From Clostridia bacterium (GTDB lineage: Bacteria > Bacillota > Clostridia > Oscillospirales > Acutalibacteraceae): DNA of 18,304 bases. The notes under the pieces are model-generated. The model was given only the letters and a program-made list of their open reading frames with translations. It did no database searches and was not told the DNA's origin. The position numbers and the translations under genes are program-made. The stretch spans positions 1 to 18,304 of the forward strand of contig JAGAZW010000117.1 of the NCBI GenBank assembly GCA_017939855.1, given 5' to 3'. Of this stretch, positions 6,683-15,936 are shown one piece after another. The first letter of the stretch is position 1; every line of letters starts with the position of its first letter.

Positions 6683-9600
6683 ATGGCAGGCATAAATTTT
6701 GACCCGAGCAAGATATACAGTGACAGCGCTAAAAAACAAGGCATAGATTTTGACCCGAGTAAAATATACGGCGGTGGCGACCCAAGTCCTGATAAGGTTA
6801 TAACAAGCATCGATGCCAATGGTGACGGCTCTGTAGGGTTAAAAGATTTAGTAAGGGCTAAAAAAATAACGGCACAATCAGGTCTTGACGGCAATGCTGT
6901 TAATGCGGCGGTAAATCAAAAAAGCACCAATGAAATTAAAAACTATCTGTTGTCAAATAAATACCAATATGATTCAGTGGTGGATTCGACTGTTAAAAAA
7001 CTTGAAAACAACCAACTTTCGAGTGAAGAAAGGAAAAAGTTTATAGAAACTTTGGAAAAGGCTTCTATAGATGATAAACTAACAGTCGGTGAAAAAGAAT
7101 ACTATAGCAAGCTGCTCAATGGCTACAGACATTCAGGAAGCACCTCTTATGAAGATTTGCGCTTTAATGATGATTATAGGAAGATACTTAATGAAGAAGT
7201 TATAGTTAAAAACAATTATAGCGCAAGGGACAATAATCTTACTCCTACAATAGAAAATATTACAAAATACGGCGCGAATAACAGTAATAATAGCACGCAA
7301 ATAAAACAGTCACCCAAAATTGCAGTAGACTTTGAAACATTGAAAGAGCATGCTTTAAAATCACTTGAAGATGATAGTTATTTTTATCGGATTACGGGGC
7401 ATTCTAAAGCATCATATTTGAACAACTATGACGGCTATACCGATTCGGCAAATGCAGACACACGTTTAAAGAGTTTAAATTCCGAGGAAGCAGCACTTCT
7501 TATTTATATTTCAAAGACACAGGGGCAAAAGGAAGCCTGGAACTATTTAACCGAGTTAAGGAACGACCTTGGAAGTAGAAAACAACTTAAAGCTATAAAG
7601 GATGTGAAAAATCAATATGATAGGGCGACTATTGGCGGCAAAATAGGGCTTAACGCATTAAGTGTTGTAAATAACGTTTTTGCTGCACCTGTTGCGGCGG
7701 CTGACGTAGTGAAACAATATGCGTTAAACGGTGAATTTGATGCGTACACCGATTTTCAAATAGCGCAGGCTGCAGGAGGACAGATAAGGCAAAGTACTGC
7801 AGAGGAGATAGAAAAAAAGGTTGATATTCCTATACTAAAAACCATTGCTTCAAAAACATATGGAGCGGTAATGTCGGGAATGGATATGACTTTAGGCGCA
7901 TTCACCTTTGGAAGTGTTGGCAAATACGGCTATACTGCTACGATGGCTTTGGGAGCTGGTGCTAACAAAGCACGTGACCTTTACGCACGTGGAGCTTCAC
8001 AAGGACAAATTGCAATCGGTGCGGTGGCTTCTGCTGCAATCGAGTTTTTCATAGAAATGGGTGTGGCTGATACCATAGAAAATGTAACAACGCAAGCCGG
8101 AGTAAAAAAACTGTTAAAACAGATGAATGAGGAGGGGTTTGAAGAATTAGGTTCTGATATAGGCGATATGGTTGTTGAATCGATTGTCATGGGAAAACAG
8201 TCCGCTTCTGCAACAGAGGTAAGAAATTTAATGCAAGAAGAAGGTATATCCGAAGGCGAGGCGTGGCTAAAGGTTTTAGGCGAAAAGGCAACAGATATGT
8301 TCTGGGATTATTATGGCGGTGCTGTTTCGGTTGGCACAATGCGTGCCCCTGCAACGGTAGCATATACCGTTTCAAATCATTCCTATGGTAATAAAATACA
8401 AAATAAAAACAATACCCAGAGTTTAATAGATATGGCGCTTACCCTCCCGGAGGATTCGGAAGCGTACGGTATTGCCAAAGAAGTAAAGGATAAAAACGGA
8501 AAGGTAAGTACCTCCAAAATAGGTGAATTATTTAAGGCAACGGCAAGCTATGTTTCAAATATCGAAGGGACTACAATGATTGAAGCGGTTGAAAAAGAGC
8601 TTAAACGTTATCATGTTGCCGATTCTGCCGACGTCGCAAGAACTATTGTAGCAATGGCAAGAATGGAAGATGTATCTCCGGAAATCAGGAACGGAATATT
8701 TAATAACCGTATTACTAACAAAGTATACTTGGAGCTTATAAGTGGTAAAACCGATACTTTAGGTAGAAGCAGCGGGATATTACAGAGCAAAGCGAGCACA
8801 AGTAACAGTATCGCAGAATGGGTTCGTGAATACGAAAGAAAAAGTGTAAATTATCTTTCGGCGCAATTACTTGTAAATGAGCTTTTGTACTCCGAAACAA
8901 AAAGTCCTGTAGGTGCTAGGGATTATCAATCTGCCGCTGAAGCATTTTCTCAACTGATAAGTGACGGTGATTTGTTTAATAACAAAACAAATCAAAACAG
9001 AATTATCCTTGCAGACAATATGTCATTAAGAGCAACGTCAGCCGTTACAAATAAGGAAAGTCAAAAAGTAAGTTTGCAGTCAAATGCAAACGAGGAGGGT
9101 CTTACGACCGAATCAGGAAATGAGAAAGCAACCTCAAATGATGAGGCTGCTTCTTTTATGCCTGAAAACGGGGAGCGGAACGACACGCAGGTCGTTCCCT
9201 ACGGAGAAGACAACGGGGGAGCCGAACCTGTGGTACCGATTAACGGGTACGGAAAGCGGCACTTGCTTAATAAAAAAGAGCAGGAAGAGATTAAGGAAAT
9301 TGCGAAAAAGTTGGGAAGAACGGTTGTTTTTGAGCATATAAGCGAGACGGCGAAAAAGCTCGGTATTGACACAAGCAAAGGCATCCCCGACGGATACTAT
9401 GACAGTAAAGGCATTATTCATATTGATTATGCTCCGGTTGACCCGGTGCGTTTCGTTTTTAAGCACGAGCTTACACATTTTACTGAAAGCATTGTAAAGA
9501 ATGGTGAAAAGATATATACAAACGTTCAATACGACCGATTTGTTAAGTTAATAAAAAAATCGGGAGCATTCAGAATGTTTCTTGAAAACGAATTGCCTGC

Positions 9601-12600
9601 TTATAAAGATGAAAACTCCGAAAGACTTCTTGCAAAGCTTCGTCAGATTGAGATGGACAAACGTTCTGGGGACAAAAAGTTTACACCCTACGATGCAGAA
9701 TGCGAGGTTATTGCAAATTTTGTAGGTAAGATGTTATTTACTGAAAACGGCTATGACCTTGACGGTTTATTAAGCGGACTTGACTACAAGGAAAGAAATA
9801 TAGTTATACAGTACATAACTGATTTTTTTAACTGGTTAATTGAAAGGTTTAAGGACGACACTTATGTGACATTTGAAATCCGTAGAATGGAGTATGCTTT
9901 CAACCGTGCCTTATCCGAAGCTACAGCAACAAAACCACATTCACCAAACAACGGCGAAGTGCAGTTTAGTATTGTTAATCTTGATACAGGAAAATCGTAT
10001 GTTCGCGCATCAAGAAAGGTGATTAACGGAAATAACGTTGCTGAATGGCGAGCACAAATAACTAACTTTTTTAATAAATCTTTAAAAAACGGACCTATTA
10101 AAATTGAGACCATAGAGGGCGATGTTCTTACTATAAGTAAAGAAACTGCAAATAAAGCACGTTCAAAGGCAGTTACCGAAAACGGTATTGTGCGTGAGTT
10201 GACAGATAAGGAATTTTTGGTAAAGTTGAATGCTGAAGCACATATAGATGAACTTGCGGAAATTTCCAAAAAGAACAGAGGAAACATTGTACTTGATAGT
10301 AAGAATCATAGTTTTTCTAAAGATGGCTTTACCTACAGAACGGTTTATTTTCAAGATTTTGATGATGCATATTATAAAGTTACTTTATCCGTTGGCGAAA
10401 ATAATGGTGTATCTACTGTATACAATGTTGGCAAAATAAAAGCAGATGACATACCTGACGGAAATATAATTTCCACGATTGGCTCAAAGGCCGATATGTC
10501 ATCTGATACATACAATATACCTGAAAATGGTGATATTGTCAATAATAATTCTATGTCGGAAATTGAAAAAGATACCTCTGACATAAAATTTTCCTTTGCA
10601 AGGGTTTATGATGATTCGGTTATTGAGAAAGCGGAGCAGACCGAAGCAGAGCTTAAGGCGGGAAATAAATCTGTCAAGGCAATACGAAGGGCGATCTGGA
10701 AAAAATATCACATTATCCGCGATACAGACGGTGTTTGGGTATACGAAATAGACGATAGTGATATGAAGTTAAGCCTTAAAGCACTTTATGCTTTTAGAGA
10801 TGACGAGGATTATGAGGAACTTATGGCACTTCATAATGACGAAAAGTTAACCCCGGATAAATACCAAAGATATTTAGAGCTTTATGAAAAAATGTATAAA
10901 AAATACAATGCGGGAATAAAGCTCGGTGATTGTGTTAAGCATGATAAGCTGTTCGAAAAGTATCCACAGCTTAAGGATATTAACATAGTCCTTAAAAATA
11001 TTGGCAAAAACAACGGTTTATATGACTCGTCAACCAAAACTATTACCATAAATCCGAATGTGCTTACACGGGATTTAGACGGATTACAAGGCATAGATTA
11101 CAGGTTGCAAAAAGCTGTAAACGAGATTGATATAGAAACCACACTTCTTCATGAAATCCAGCACGCAATGCAGGATATAGACAGCAGGGAAATGGGCTCT
11201 AACGTTGAATATTGGAAACAGCGCTTGATTCGTGGCGAAAGACTTCCTATCAATCCTCAAACAGGCAAGGAGTTTACACCCGAAGAAGCATACGAGTATA
11301 CTAACGGTGAGTACGAGGCACGGGAAACGCAGTCACGCAAAGCAATGAATGACAAAGAGCGTGAAGCCAAAATGCCCGACCTCGGTTGGGGGAAAACCAT
11401 ATCTGCAAAGGAAATGGTAAAGGCGAGCGACTTTAAGTTTTCTATACCGAGTGACAGTAGCTATATGGCGGCGGTAGAAAGCGGTGATATAGAGTCAGCA
11501 CAGGCTATGACCGATAATATGGCAAAAGCGGCGGGCTATAGTGAAAGGCTTTATCATCAAACGGGAGCGGATTTTACCGTTTTTAATACCAAAAACCAAA
11601 AGGCAGGTAAGTATGATTATGAATTGCCGACAGGCACGTTTTTAAAGCCAGGGGATAACGATATAGGTCTTTCGGGCAAAAAGCAAATGGGGCTTTATGC
11701 TAAATTCCAAAATCCGCTATCCTTTGCCGACCGAGCCGAAGCGCAGAAATTCTGGAGCGATAACATCCCCGAATACAAGGCGGCTATAGAACGGCTGAAT
11801 CGGCTTAATTCCGACTACCGCCAAAGGGTGGATGAAGCCGAGGCAGACGTGCAGGATTATATAACCGAATGGCGCAAAAATAGCCCCAATGCACAAAGAC
11901 GTGACGTTTATAATGACCCCGAATTCCAAAGGCTTTACGATATTCAGCAGGATATTACCGAGGAATGGGACAAAGCAGAGGGTGAATTGAGTGTCGAGGC
12001 AAAGTCACTTATTGACGGTTTTATTTCCGAGAGCGGATATGACGGTATAATAATTGAACGTGACGATGACGGCAAAAACCGCTACACAAAAAGCTATATT
12101 GCTTTTTCATCGGTGCAAATGAAGTCTGCAGACCCTGTCACCTATGACGATAACGGCGAGGTTATCCCCCTTTCCGAACGCTTTAATGTGGAAAATGAGG
12201 ATATACGTTTTTCTGTACCTAAACAAAAGCGGAATTATATAGAAGAAGTAAACACATTAAATCAACAATTGCAAAACGGCGAAATCACAGGACCTGAATT
12301 TAATGAACAGATAAAAATCCTTTGGGAAGAATCGGACGAAGAATACGGAACGATTGAAAAAGGTGAAACCGTATCAGGCAACGAAAACTTTGATAATCCA
12401 GTCCCAAAAACCGTTGACGGCAAAAAGCCGGTAAGAAGGCACGTGCGAACCATTTTAGAGGGTGGAGAACTTACCGAGGGTGCAATTGAAATTACTAAAG
12501 AAAAAATCTTAAAGGGTGAATTTTCCTACGAGCCGACTTCAAATGAAAAGAATTTAAAAGCGGCAAAGAAAATTCTTGATAGCGGACATGCAGAAGATCG

Positions 12601-14758
12601 TTGGAGCAAAATAGCAAACGGGAGCGGCAAGATAAGCGGTAAGGATGTTGCAATTGGCGAAATGTTGCTTAAACGGGCTATAACCCAAAAAAATGCGGTA
12701 GACTTTGTAAAATATACTTCGGAGCTATGCGAATTGGCAACACGTGCAGGACAGACCGTACAGGCTTTTTCATTGCTAAAACGTTTGGACGGTGTAGGAC
12801 AGCTTTATTATGTTCAAAAGGCGGTAAATAACCTTAATAATGAACTGATGAACAAATTCAAGTCCGGTAAAGATGTTCCGCAAATTGTAATAGACGAAAC
12901 CCTGGCATTGCAATTAGCTTCAAGTAAAACGGCAGCGGACTTTGAAATTACCTACCAAGCAATACTTACCGATATAGCATCGCAGGTTCCAGCAACGTGG
13001 ATTGACAAGCTTAATGCTTGGCGTTACTTTGCAATGCTTGCTAATCCTAAAACTCATATAAAAAATCTTATAGGAAATGCGGTATTTATGCCGAGTGTCG
13101 GACTTAAACGATATATTGCGGCAGGACTTGAACATATGTTTGTTGAGGAAAGTGAACGTACAAAAGTAGTTTTTTTAAAGCCCGAATATAAAGAATTTGC
13201 CGCAAAAGATATAAAAAGGCAAGAAACACGCAATATGCTTAAGGGACAGGGAATGCTTGACGAAAAGGGTATGATAAACTCTTTAAGGAAAACCTATGAA
13301 ACGAAGTGGCTTGAAGCTGCAACAAGCGGTAACAGTAATCTTTTAGAGGCAGAGGATATGTTGTTTAAGTCTCATCATTATAAGGTCGCTCTGGCAAGTT
13401 TTCTACAGGCAAGAAAGGCTGACCTTAATGATGTTTCCGAAAGTCTGTTGCTGGAAGCACGTACCTATGCTGTGAAAGAAGCTAAAAAAGCTACGTATCA
13501 GGATATTTCTGAATTGGCAAACTATCTTAATAACATCAAGGTTCCTGTTATAAAAGGACTTGTAGAGGGATTTTTTCCTTTTAAGAAAACACCGATAAAC
13601 ATTATTAAACGTGGCGTGGAATATAGTCCAATAGGATTTGTAACAACACTTGCCGATGGGCTTGTAAAGGTAAGAAAAGGCGAATTTTCTTGTTCGCAGT
13701 TTGTTGACGGAATAGCAGCAGGACTTACCGGAACTGGGTTGATGGCGATAGGTATGTTTTTAAGGTCTATGGGTTGGATTGTCGGAGGCTTCGGCAATGA
13801 CGAGGAGGATAAATTCAGACAGCTTAACGGCGAACAGGAGTATTCGGTACAAATATTTGGTGTTTCTTATACAATTGACTGGGCAGCGCCGTCAAACATT
13901 CCGTTTTTTATCGGAGTTGAGCTTATGGAAGAATTACAGGAAAACGACGGAGTTCAACTTAAAGATATAACAGAGGCACTTTGGAATACGTTAGAACCTA
14001 TGACAAATCTTTCGATGTTATCGGGAGTGCAGGGCGCTATTGATGCCGTAAGACATGAGGACCAAAGCCGAACAATTTCGAATATCGTAAGCGATGTAGC
14101 TCTTTCTTATGCGATGCAGTACATCCCCTCTGCTTTTGGTGCAACATCAAGAACAATGGATCCAACACAGCGAACCTGGTATACGGATAAAAATTCTCAA
14201 TTTAGCTCTGTTGCTCAATCGGCTGTAAACAATGTTAAATCTAAAATTCCTGGTTTGTCCTACACAATGCCCGAAAAAATTGACGCTTGGGGTAGAACGG
14301 TAAGCCGTGGAAATATCGGGGAGCGGTTAGCGGAAAACATAATATCACCGGGATATTATTCATCGGTTTATTATGATGATGTTAATACCGAACTTAAAAG
14401 AATTTTCGTAAAAACAGGTGCAGGTGTCTTACCTAGAACGGCCGCCAAATCTTTTGTAATTGACGGCAAAACAAAATATCTTACTGCAGATGAATACGTA
14501 AAGTTTGCAAAAGCAAAAGGTGAAATGTCATTTGATTATGTCAAGGAGTTTACAGATAGCAGTATTTACAACAAACTTGATGATAGTGAAAAGGCAGAGG
14601 TTATAGAAAACCTTTATAGCTTTGCAAATGCAAAGGCAAAAACAGAGGTTTCCGATTATGACCCGAGTAAAATAGATATATATAAGGGCGTTTCAAAATA
14701 CGAACGCAACGGCGGTTCGGCTGTTATGTATTATATTTACAAAGTATTGGACAAATAA
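6683..14758 (+). CDS. Giant polyvalent virion protein: two zincins, ADP-ribosyltransferase-like and nuclease-fold domains
   Basis: This is a 2691-residue protein with ribosome site AAGGTGAT at 6671-6678. In order it shows two DPSKIY repeats (residues 7-12 and 24-29) and a dockerin-like calcium loop (D44, N46, D48, D55). A Gly/Ala-rich amphipathic helical region follows (about 390-465). A zincin-like peptidase comes next, with HELTH at 928-932 and a likely third ligand E1006 or E1008. A mixed alpha/beta block (about 1095-1260) is resembled by phage BECR-nuclease or LPD3-type domains. A second zincin of LPD23 type has HEIQH at 1490-1494. An ADP-ribosyltransferase-like domain of polyvalent proteins spans about 1593-1840, with LYHQTG at 1623-1628 and the closing KSADPVTYDDNGEVIPLSER. 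The long C-terminal module has LNAWRYFAMLANPKTHIKNL near 2110 and hydrophobic stretches at about 2340-2372. Polyvalent proteins are known as multi-effector proteins delivered with phage DNA. Inference: it is ejected into the host, cleaves or modifies host proteins and forms part of the transenvelope channel. Confidence 0.8.
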   Translation: MAGINFDPSKIYSDSAKKQGIDFDPSKIYGGGDPSPDKVITSIDANGDGSVGLKDLVRAKKITAQSGLDGNAVNAAVNQKSTNEIKNYLLSNKYQYDSVVDSTVKKLENNQLSSEERKKFIETLEKASIDDKLTVGEKEYYSKLLNGYRHSGSTSYEDLRFNDDYRKILNEEVIVKNNYSARDNNLTPTIENITKYGANNSNNSTQIKQSPKIAVDFETLKEHALKSLEDDSYFYRITGHSKASYLNNYDGYTDSANADTRLKSLNSEEAALLIYISKTQGQKEAWNYLTELRNDLGSRKQLKAIKDVKNQYDRATIGGKIGLNALSVVNNVFAAPVAAADVVKQYALNGEFDAYTDFQIAQAAGGQIRQSTAEEIEKKVDIPILKTIASKTYGAVMSGMDMTLGAFTFGSVGKYGYTATMALGAGANKARDLYARGASQGQIAIGAVASAAIEFFIEMGVADTIENVTTQAGVKKLLKQMNEEGFEELGSDIGDMVVESIVMGKQSASATEVRNLMQEEGISEGEAWLKVLGEKATDMFWDYYGGAVSVGTMRAPATVAYTVSNHSYGNKIQNKNNTQSLIDMALTLPEDSEAYGIAKEVKDKNGKVSTSKIGELFKATASYVSNIEGTTMIEAVEKELKRYHVADSADVARTIVAMARMEDVSPEIRNGIFNNRITNKVYLELISGKTDTLGRSSGILQSKASTSNSIAEWVREYERKSVNYLSAQLLVNELLYSETKSPVGARDYQSAAEAFSQLISDGDLFNNKTNQNRIILADNMSLRATSAVTNKESQKVSLQSNANEEGLTTESGNEKATSNDEAASFMPENGERNDTQVVPYGEDNGGAEPVVPINGYGKRHLLNKKEQEEIKEIAKKLGRTVVFEHISETAKKLGIDTSKGIPDGYYDSKGIIHIDYAPVDPVRFVFKHELTHFTESIVKNGEKIYTNVQYDRFVKLIKKSGAFRMFLENELPAYKDENSERLLAKLRQIEMDKRSGDKKFTPYDAECEVIANFVGKMLFTENGYDLDGLLSGLDYKERNIVIQYITDFFNWLIERFKDDTYVTFEIRRMEYAFNRALSEATATKPHSPNNGEVQFSIVNLDTGKSYVRASRKVINGNNVAEWRAQITNFFNKSLKNGPIKIETIEGDVLTISKETANKARSKAVTENGIVRELTDKEFLVKLNAEAHIDELAEISKKNRGNIVLDSKNHSFSKDGFTYRTVYFQDFDDAYYKVTLSVGENNGVSTVYNVGKIKADDIPDGNIISTIGSKADMSSDTYNIPENGDIVNNNSMSEIEKDTSDIKFSFARVYDDSVIEKAEQTEAELKAGNKSVKAIRRAIWKKYHIIRDTDGVWVYEIDDSDMKLSLKALYAFRDDEDYEELMALHNDEKLTPDKYQRYLELYEKMYKKYNAGIKLGDCVKHDKLFEKYPQLKDINIVLKNIGKNNGLYDSSTKTITINPNVLTRDLDGLQGIDYRLQKAVNEIDIETTLLHEIQHAMQDIDSREMGSNVEYWKQRLIRGERLPINPQTGKEFTPEEAYEYTNGEYEARETQSRKAMNDKEREAKMPDLGWGKTISAKEMVKASDFKFSIPSDSSYMAAVESGDIESAQAMTDNMAKAAGYSERLYHQTGADFTVFNTKNQKAGKYDYELPTGTFLKPGDNDIGLSGKKQMGLYAKFQNPLSFADRAEAQKFWSDNIPEYKAAIERLNRLNSDYRQRVDEAEADVQDYITEWRKNSPNAQRRDVYNDPEFQRLYDIQQDITEEWDKAEGELSVEAKSLIDGFISESGYDGIIIERDDDGKNRYTKSYIAFSSVQMKSADPVTYDDNGEVIPLSERFNVENEDIRFSVPKQKRNYIEEVNTLNQQLQNGEITGPEFNEQIKILWEESDEEYGTIEKGETVSGNENFDNPVPKTVDGKKPVRRHVRTILEGGELTEGAIEITKEKILKGEFSYEPTSNEKNLKAAKKILDSGHAEDRWSKIANGSGKISGKDVAIGEMLLKRAITQKNAVDFVKYTSELCELATRAGQTVQAFSLLKRLDGVGQLYYVQKAVNNLNNELMNKFKSGKDVPQIVIDETLALQLASSKTAADFEITYQAILTDIASQVPATWIDKLNAWRYFAMLANPKTHIKNLIGNAVFMPSVGLKRYIAAGLEHMFVEESERTKVVFLKPEYKEFAAKDIKRQETRNMLKGQGMLDEKGMINSLRKTYETKWLEAATSGNSNLLEAEDMLFKSHHYKVALASFLQARKADLNDVSESLLLEARTYAVKEAKKATYQDISELANYLNNIKVPVIKGLVEGFFPFKKTPINIIKRGVEYSPIGFVTTLADGLVKVRKGEFSCSQFVDGIAAGLTGTGLMAIGMFLRSMGWIVGGFGNDEEDKFRQLNGEQEYSVQIFGVSYTIDWAAPSNIPFFIGVELMEELQENDGVQLKDITEALWNTLEPMTNLSMLSGVQGAIDAVRHEDQSRTISNIVSDVALSYAMQYIPSAFGATSRTMDPTQRTWYTDKNSQFSSVAQSAVNNVKSKIPGLSYTMPEKIDAWGRTVSRGNIGERLAENIISPGYYSSVYYDDVNTELKRIFVKTGAGVLPRTAAKSFVIDGKTKYLTADEYVKFAKAKGEMSFDYVKEFTDSSIYNKLDDSEKAEVIENLYSFANAKAKTEVSDYDPSKIDIYKGVSKYERNGGSAVMYYIYKVLDK
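6689..6769 (+). repeat. N-terminal DPSKIY repeat pair
   Basis: Two near-identical blocks of about 30 bp, 51 bp apart, encode (I/N)(N/D)FDPSKIY at residues 5-12 and 22-29. The core GACCCGAGTAAAATA of the second copy recurs exactly at 14660-14674 near the C-terminus (DPSKI, residues 2660-2664). Confidence 0.8.
9177..9204 (-). repeat. Palindromic repeat copy 3, inserted in frame in the giant gene
   Basis: On the minus strand this reads CCGTAGGGAACGACCTGCGT-GTCGTTCC, one base different from copy 1 at 1074-1100. On the plus strand GGAACGAC (9177-9184) and GTCGTTCC (9191-9198) make a perfect 8-bp stem. It is translated as RNDTQVVPYG (residues 832-841) inside a hydrophilic, low-complexity linker before the first zincin domain, so the insertion did not break the protein. 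Confidence 0.85.
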
Positions 14759-14762
14759 AAAA

Positions 14763-14784
14763 TCCGCCCCTTTATTGGGGCGGA
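14763..14784 (-). terminator. Leftward intrinsic terminator of the three-helix membrane gene
   Basis: TCCGCCCC (14763-14770) and GGGGCGGA (14777-14784) form an 8-bp GC-rich stem. Reading left it is followed by TTTTTTATTT, a good U-tract. Reading right it is followed by AAGCTTAATA, so it can end only the leftward transcript. For the giant gene it would act as a 3' hairpin at most. Confidence 0.85.
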
Positions 14785-14788
14785 AAGC

Positions 14789-15448
14789 TTAATAATCTTT
14801 ATCTTCTTCTTTGAGTAATTGTATAAAATTTAAAATTACCATGATTAAAAAACAAAAAGCCATAACAAAGCCTTCCAAAAGCTTATATGTGCTGAAGTGC
14901 GTAACCTCATTTACTTTATAATGCGTGGTTTTATTATTCGTTAGCTTAATATCCCAAAAGTTTCCTGATTGGTCGCATACCCTTGCAGTTTCATCATACT
15001 CAAAGTAATCGCAATCGTCAAAATATAAATAACCACCGTTTTTAAAGTAAATGTTTCTAATACAATAATTTCCGTCAATCTTTTCAATATTTGCAGGTAA
15101 GGTATAGGTTTTGTCCTTTTCGTTTGTCGCTAAAACATAGTAACAATATGTACCATCAGGCATTACCCTTATATCCTCACATCCGAGCTTTATTATAAAA
15201 TGATTATTGGAAAACAGTGCTAAACATATAAGAAGTAAGTCAATTAATATTGCTATAAGTTTTCTTGATTTGAAGGGCAAGTTATAATAATGGAGAAATG
15301 AATCAATTGGAAGCTCACTTGGACTACATTTTTTTATAAAAGAAAAAATATAGTTAACAAATATTCCCATGCAAGCAAAAAAAGAAACAACTAATATGAA
15401 GATAAAAAAAGGTGACGACAAAAAGCTGTAAATATCATACAATTCCAT
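14789..15448 (-). CDS. Three-helix membrane protein with external domain; superinfection-exclusion candidate
   Basis: This is a 219-residue protein. The start is the ATG at 15448 because GGAGGGG lies just upstream on the minus strand; an in-frame extension of 13 residues lacks a ribosome site. Predicted membrane segments are residues about 10-38 and 60-80, and about 190-212 near the C-terminus. The Lys/Arg-rich loop between the first two marks the cytoplasmic side. The roughly 105 residues between helices two and three would then lie outside the cell. They are rich in Tyr, Asp and four Cys (CEDIRVMPDGTYCYY, DCDYFEYDETARVC), so a small folded, possibly disulfide-stabilised domain is plausible. 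I recognise no named family. It is read in the same direction as the repressor and occupies the position that sieA has in P22. A near-identical second copy begins at the right edge of the window. Confidence 0.75.
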   Translation of the reverse strand: MELYDIYSFLSSPFFIFILVVSFFACMGIFVNYIFSFIKKCSPSELPIDSFLHYYNLPFKSRKLIAILIDLLLICLALFSNNHFIIKLGCEDIRVMPDGTYCYYVLATNEKDKTYTLPANIEKIDGNYCIRNIYFKNGGYLYFDDCDYFEYDETARVCDQSGNFWDIKLTNNKTTHYKVNEVTHFSTYKLLEGFVMAFCFLIMVILNFIQLLKEEDKDY

Positions 15449-15468
15449 AATAACCCCTCCATAATCCC

Positions 15469-15497
15469 AAAATACCATATTTTTCAAGATTTGTAAA
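15469..15497 (-). promoter_or_regulatory. Possible weak leftward promoter for the three-helix membrane gene
   Basis: On the minus strand TTTACA (15492-15497), a 17-base spacer and TATTTT (15469-15474) lie between the upstream terminator and the ribosome site. The match to consensus is only moderate (5 and 4 of 6), but a promoter is needed here if the terminator at 15506-15527 works. Confidence 0.4.
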
Positions 15498-15505
15498 GCA
15501 AAAAT

Positions 15506-15527
15506 TCCGCCCCGATAAAGGGGCGGA
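15506..15527 (-). terminator. Leftward intrinsic terminator after the repressor/membrane operon
   Basis: TCCGCCCC (15506-15513) and GGGGCGGA (15520-15527) form the same 8-bp stem as at 14763 and 17837 with a different loop. The leftward tail is ATTTTTGC. It separates the 130-residue membrane gene from the 219-residue one. Confidence 0.75.
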
Positions 15528-15531
15528 GGAA

Positions 15532-15924
15532 TTATTTAATGCATACAAAATAAATATTTATTGCCATTATAAACGGGATTGCATCGCATATAATAGCGGA
15601 TATGAGCGTTAACCAATATTTTCCTTTCCAAAAAGAAGCTTGCTTAAAAACTGCAAACAATGAAATTATTGGCGGAATGCAAAAAGCAACACCGAGTATT
15701 ATTAAAATCCAATGTAGAATTTGATAATTAAGAAAAAAACAAGCAATATTTGCAATAAAGTAAAATAGCCCTGTTGAAAAAAGGTTATTACCATCTAATA
15801 CTAAATTTTTTTCTACTTGTTCTGTAATAAAGTTAGAATCCGATAAAGCTCGGTTTGTTATATTCAAAACAATTATACACAACCAACCGCCTAACCACAA
15901 TAACAACAATTGCCACCAATTCAT
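15532..15924 (-). CDS. Four-helix membrane protein co-transcribed with the repressor
   Basis: This is a 130-residue protein with GGAGGGG directly before the ATG on the minus strand. It is almost wholly hydrophobic, with four predicted membrane segments: residues about 3-22, 52-70, 72-93 and 106-128. There are short polar loops (SDSNFITEQVEKN between helices one and two; KQASFWKGK between three and four). It begins 12 nt after the repressor stop, with nothing but the ribosome site between. It should therefore be made whenever the repressor is made, that is in the lysogen. Genes with this pattern are often superinfection-exclusion or other lysogenic-conversion genes. This is inference, because no family is recognised. 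Confidence 0.7.
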   Translation of the reverse strand: MNWWQLLLLWLGGWLCIIVLNITNRALSDSNFITEQVEKNLVLDGNNLFSTGLFYFIANIACFFLNYQILHWILIILGVAFCIPPIISLFAVFKQASFWKGKYWLTLISAIICDAIPFIMAINIYFVCIK

Positions 15925-15936
15925 AGAAATCCCCTC

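Noticed and set aside
15449..15487. Longer N-terminus for the three-helix membrane protein
   Set aside because: The added 13 codons cover the ribosome site GGAGGGG that serves the ATG at 15448.
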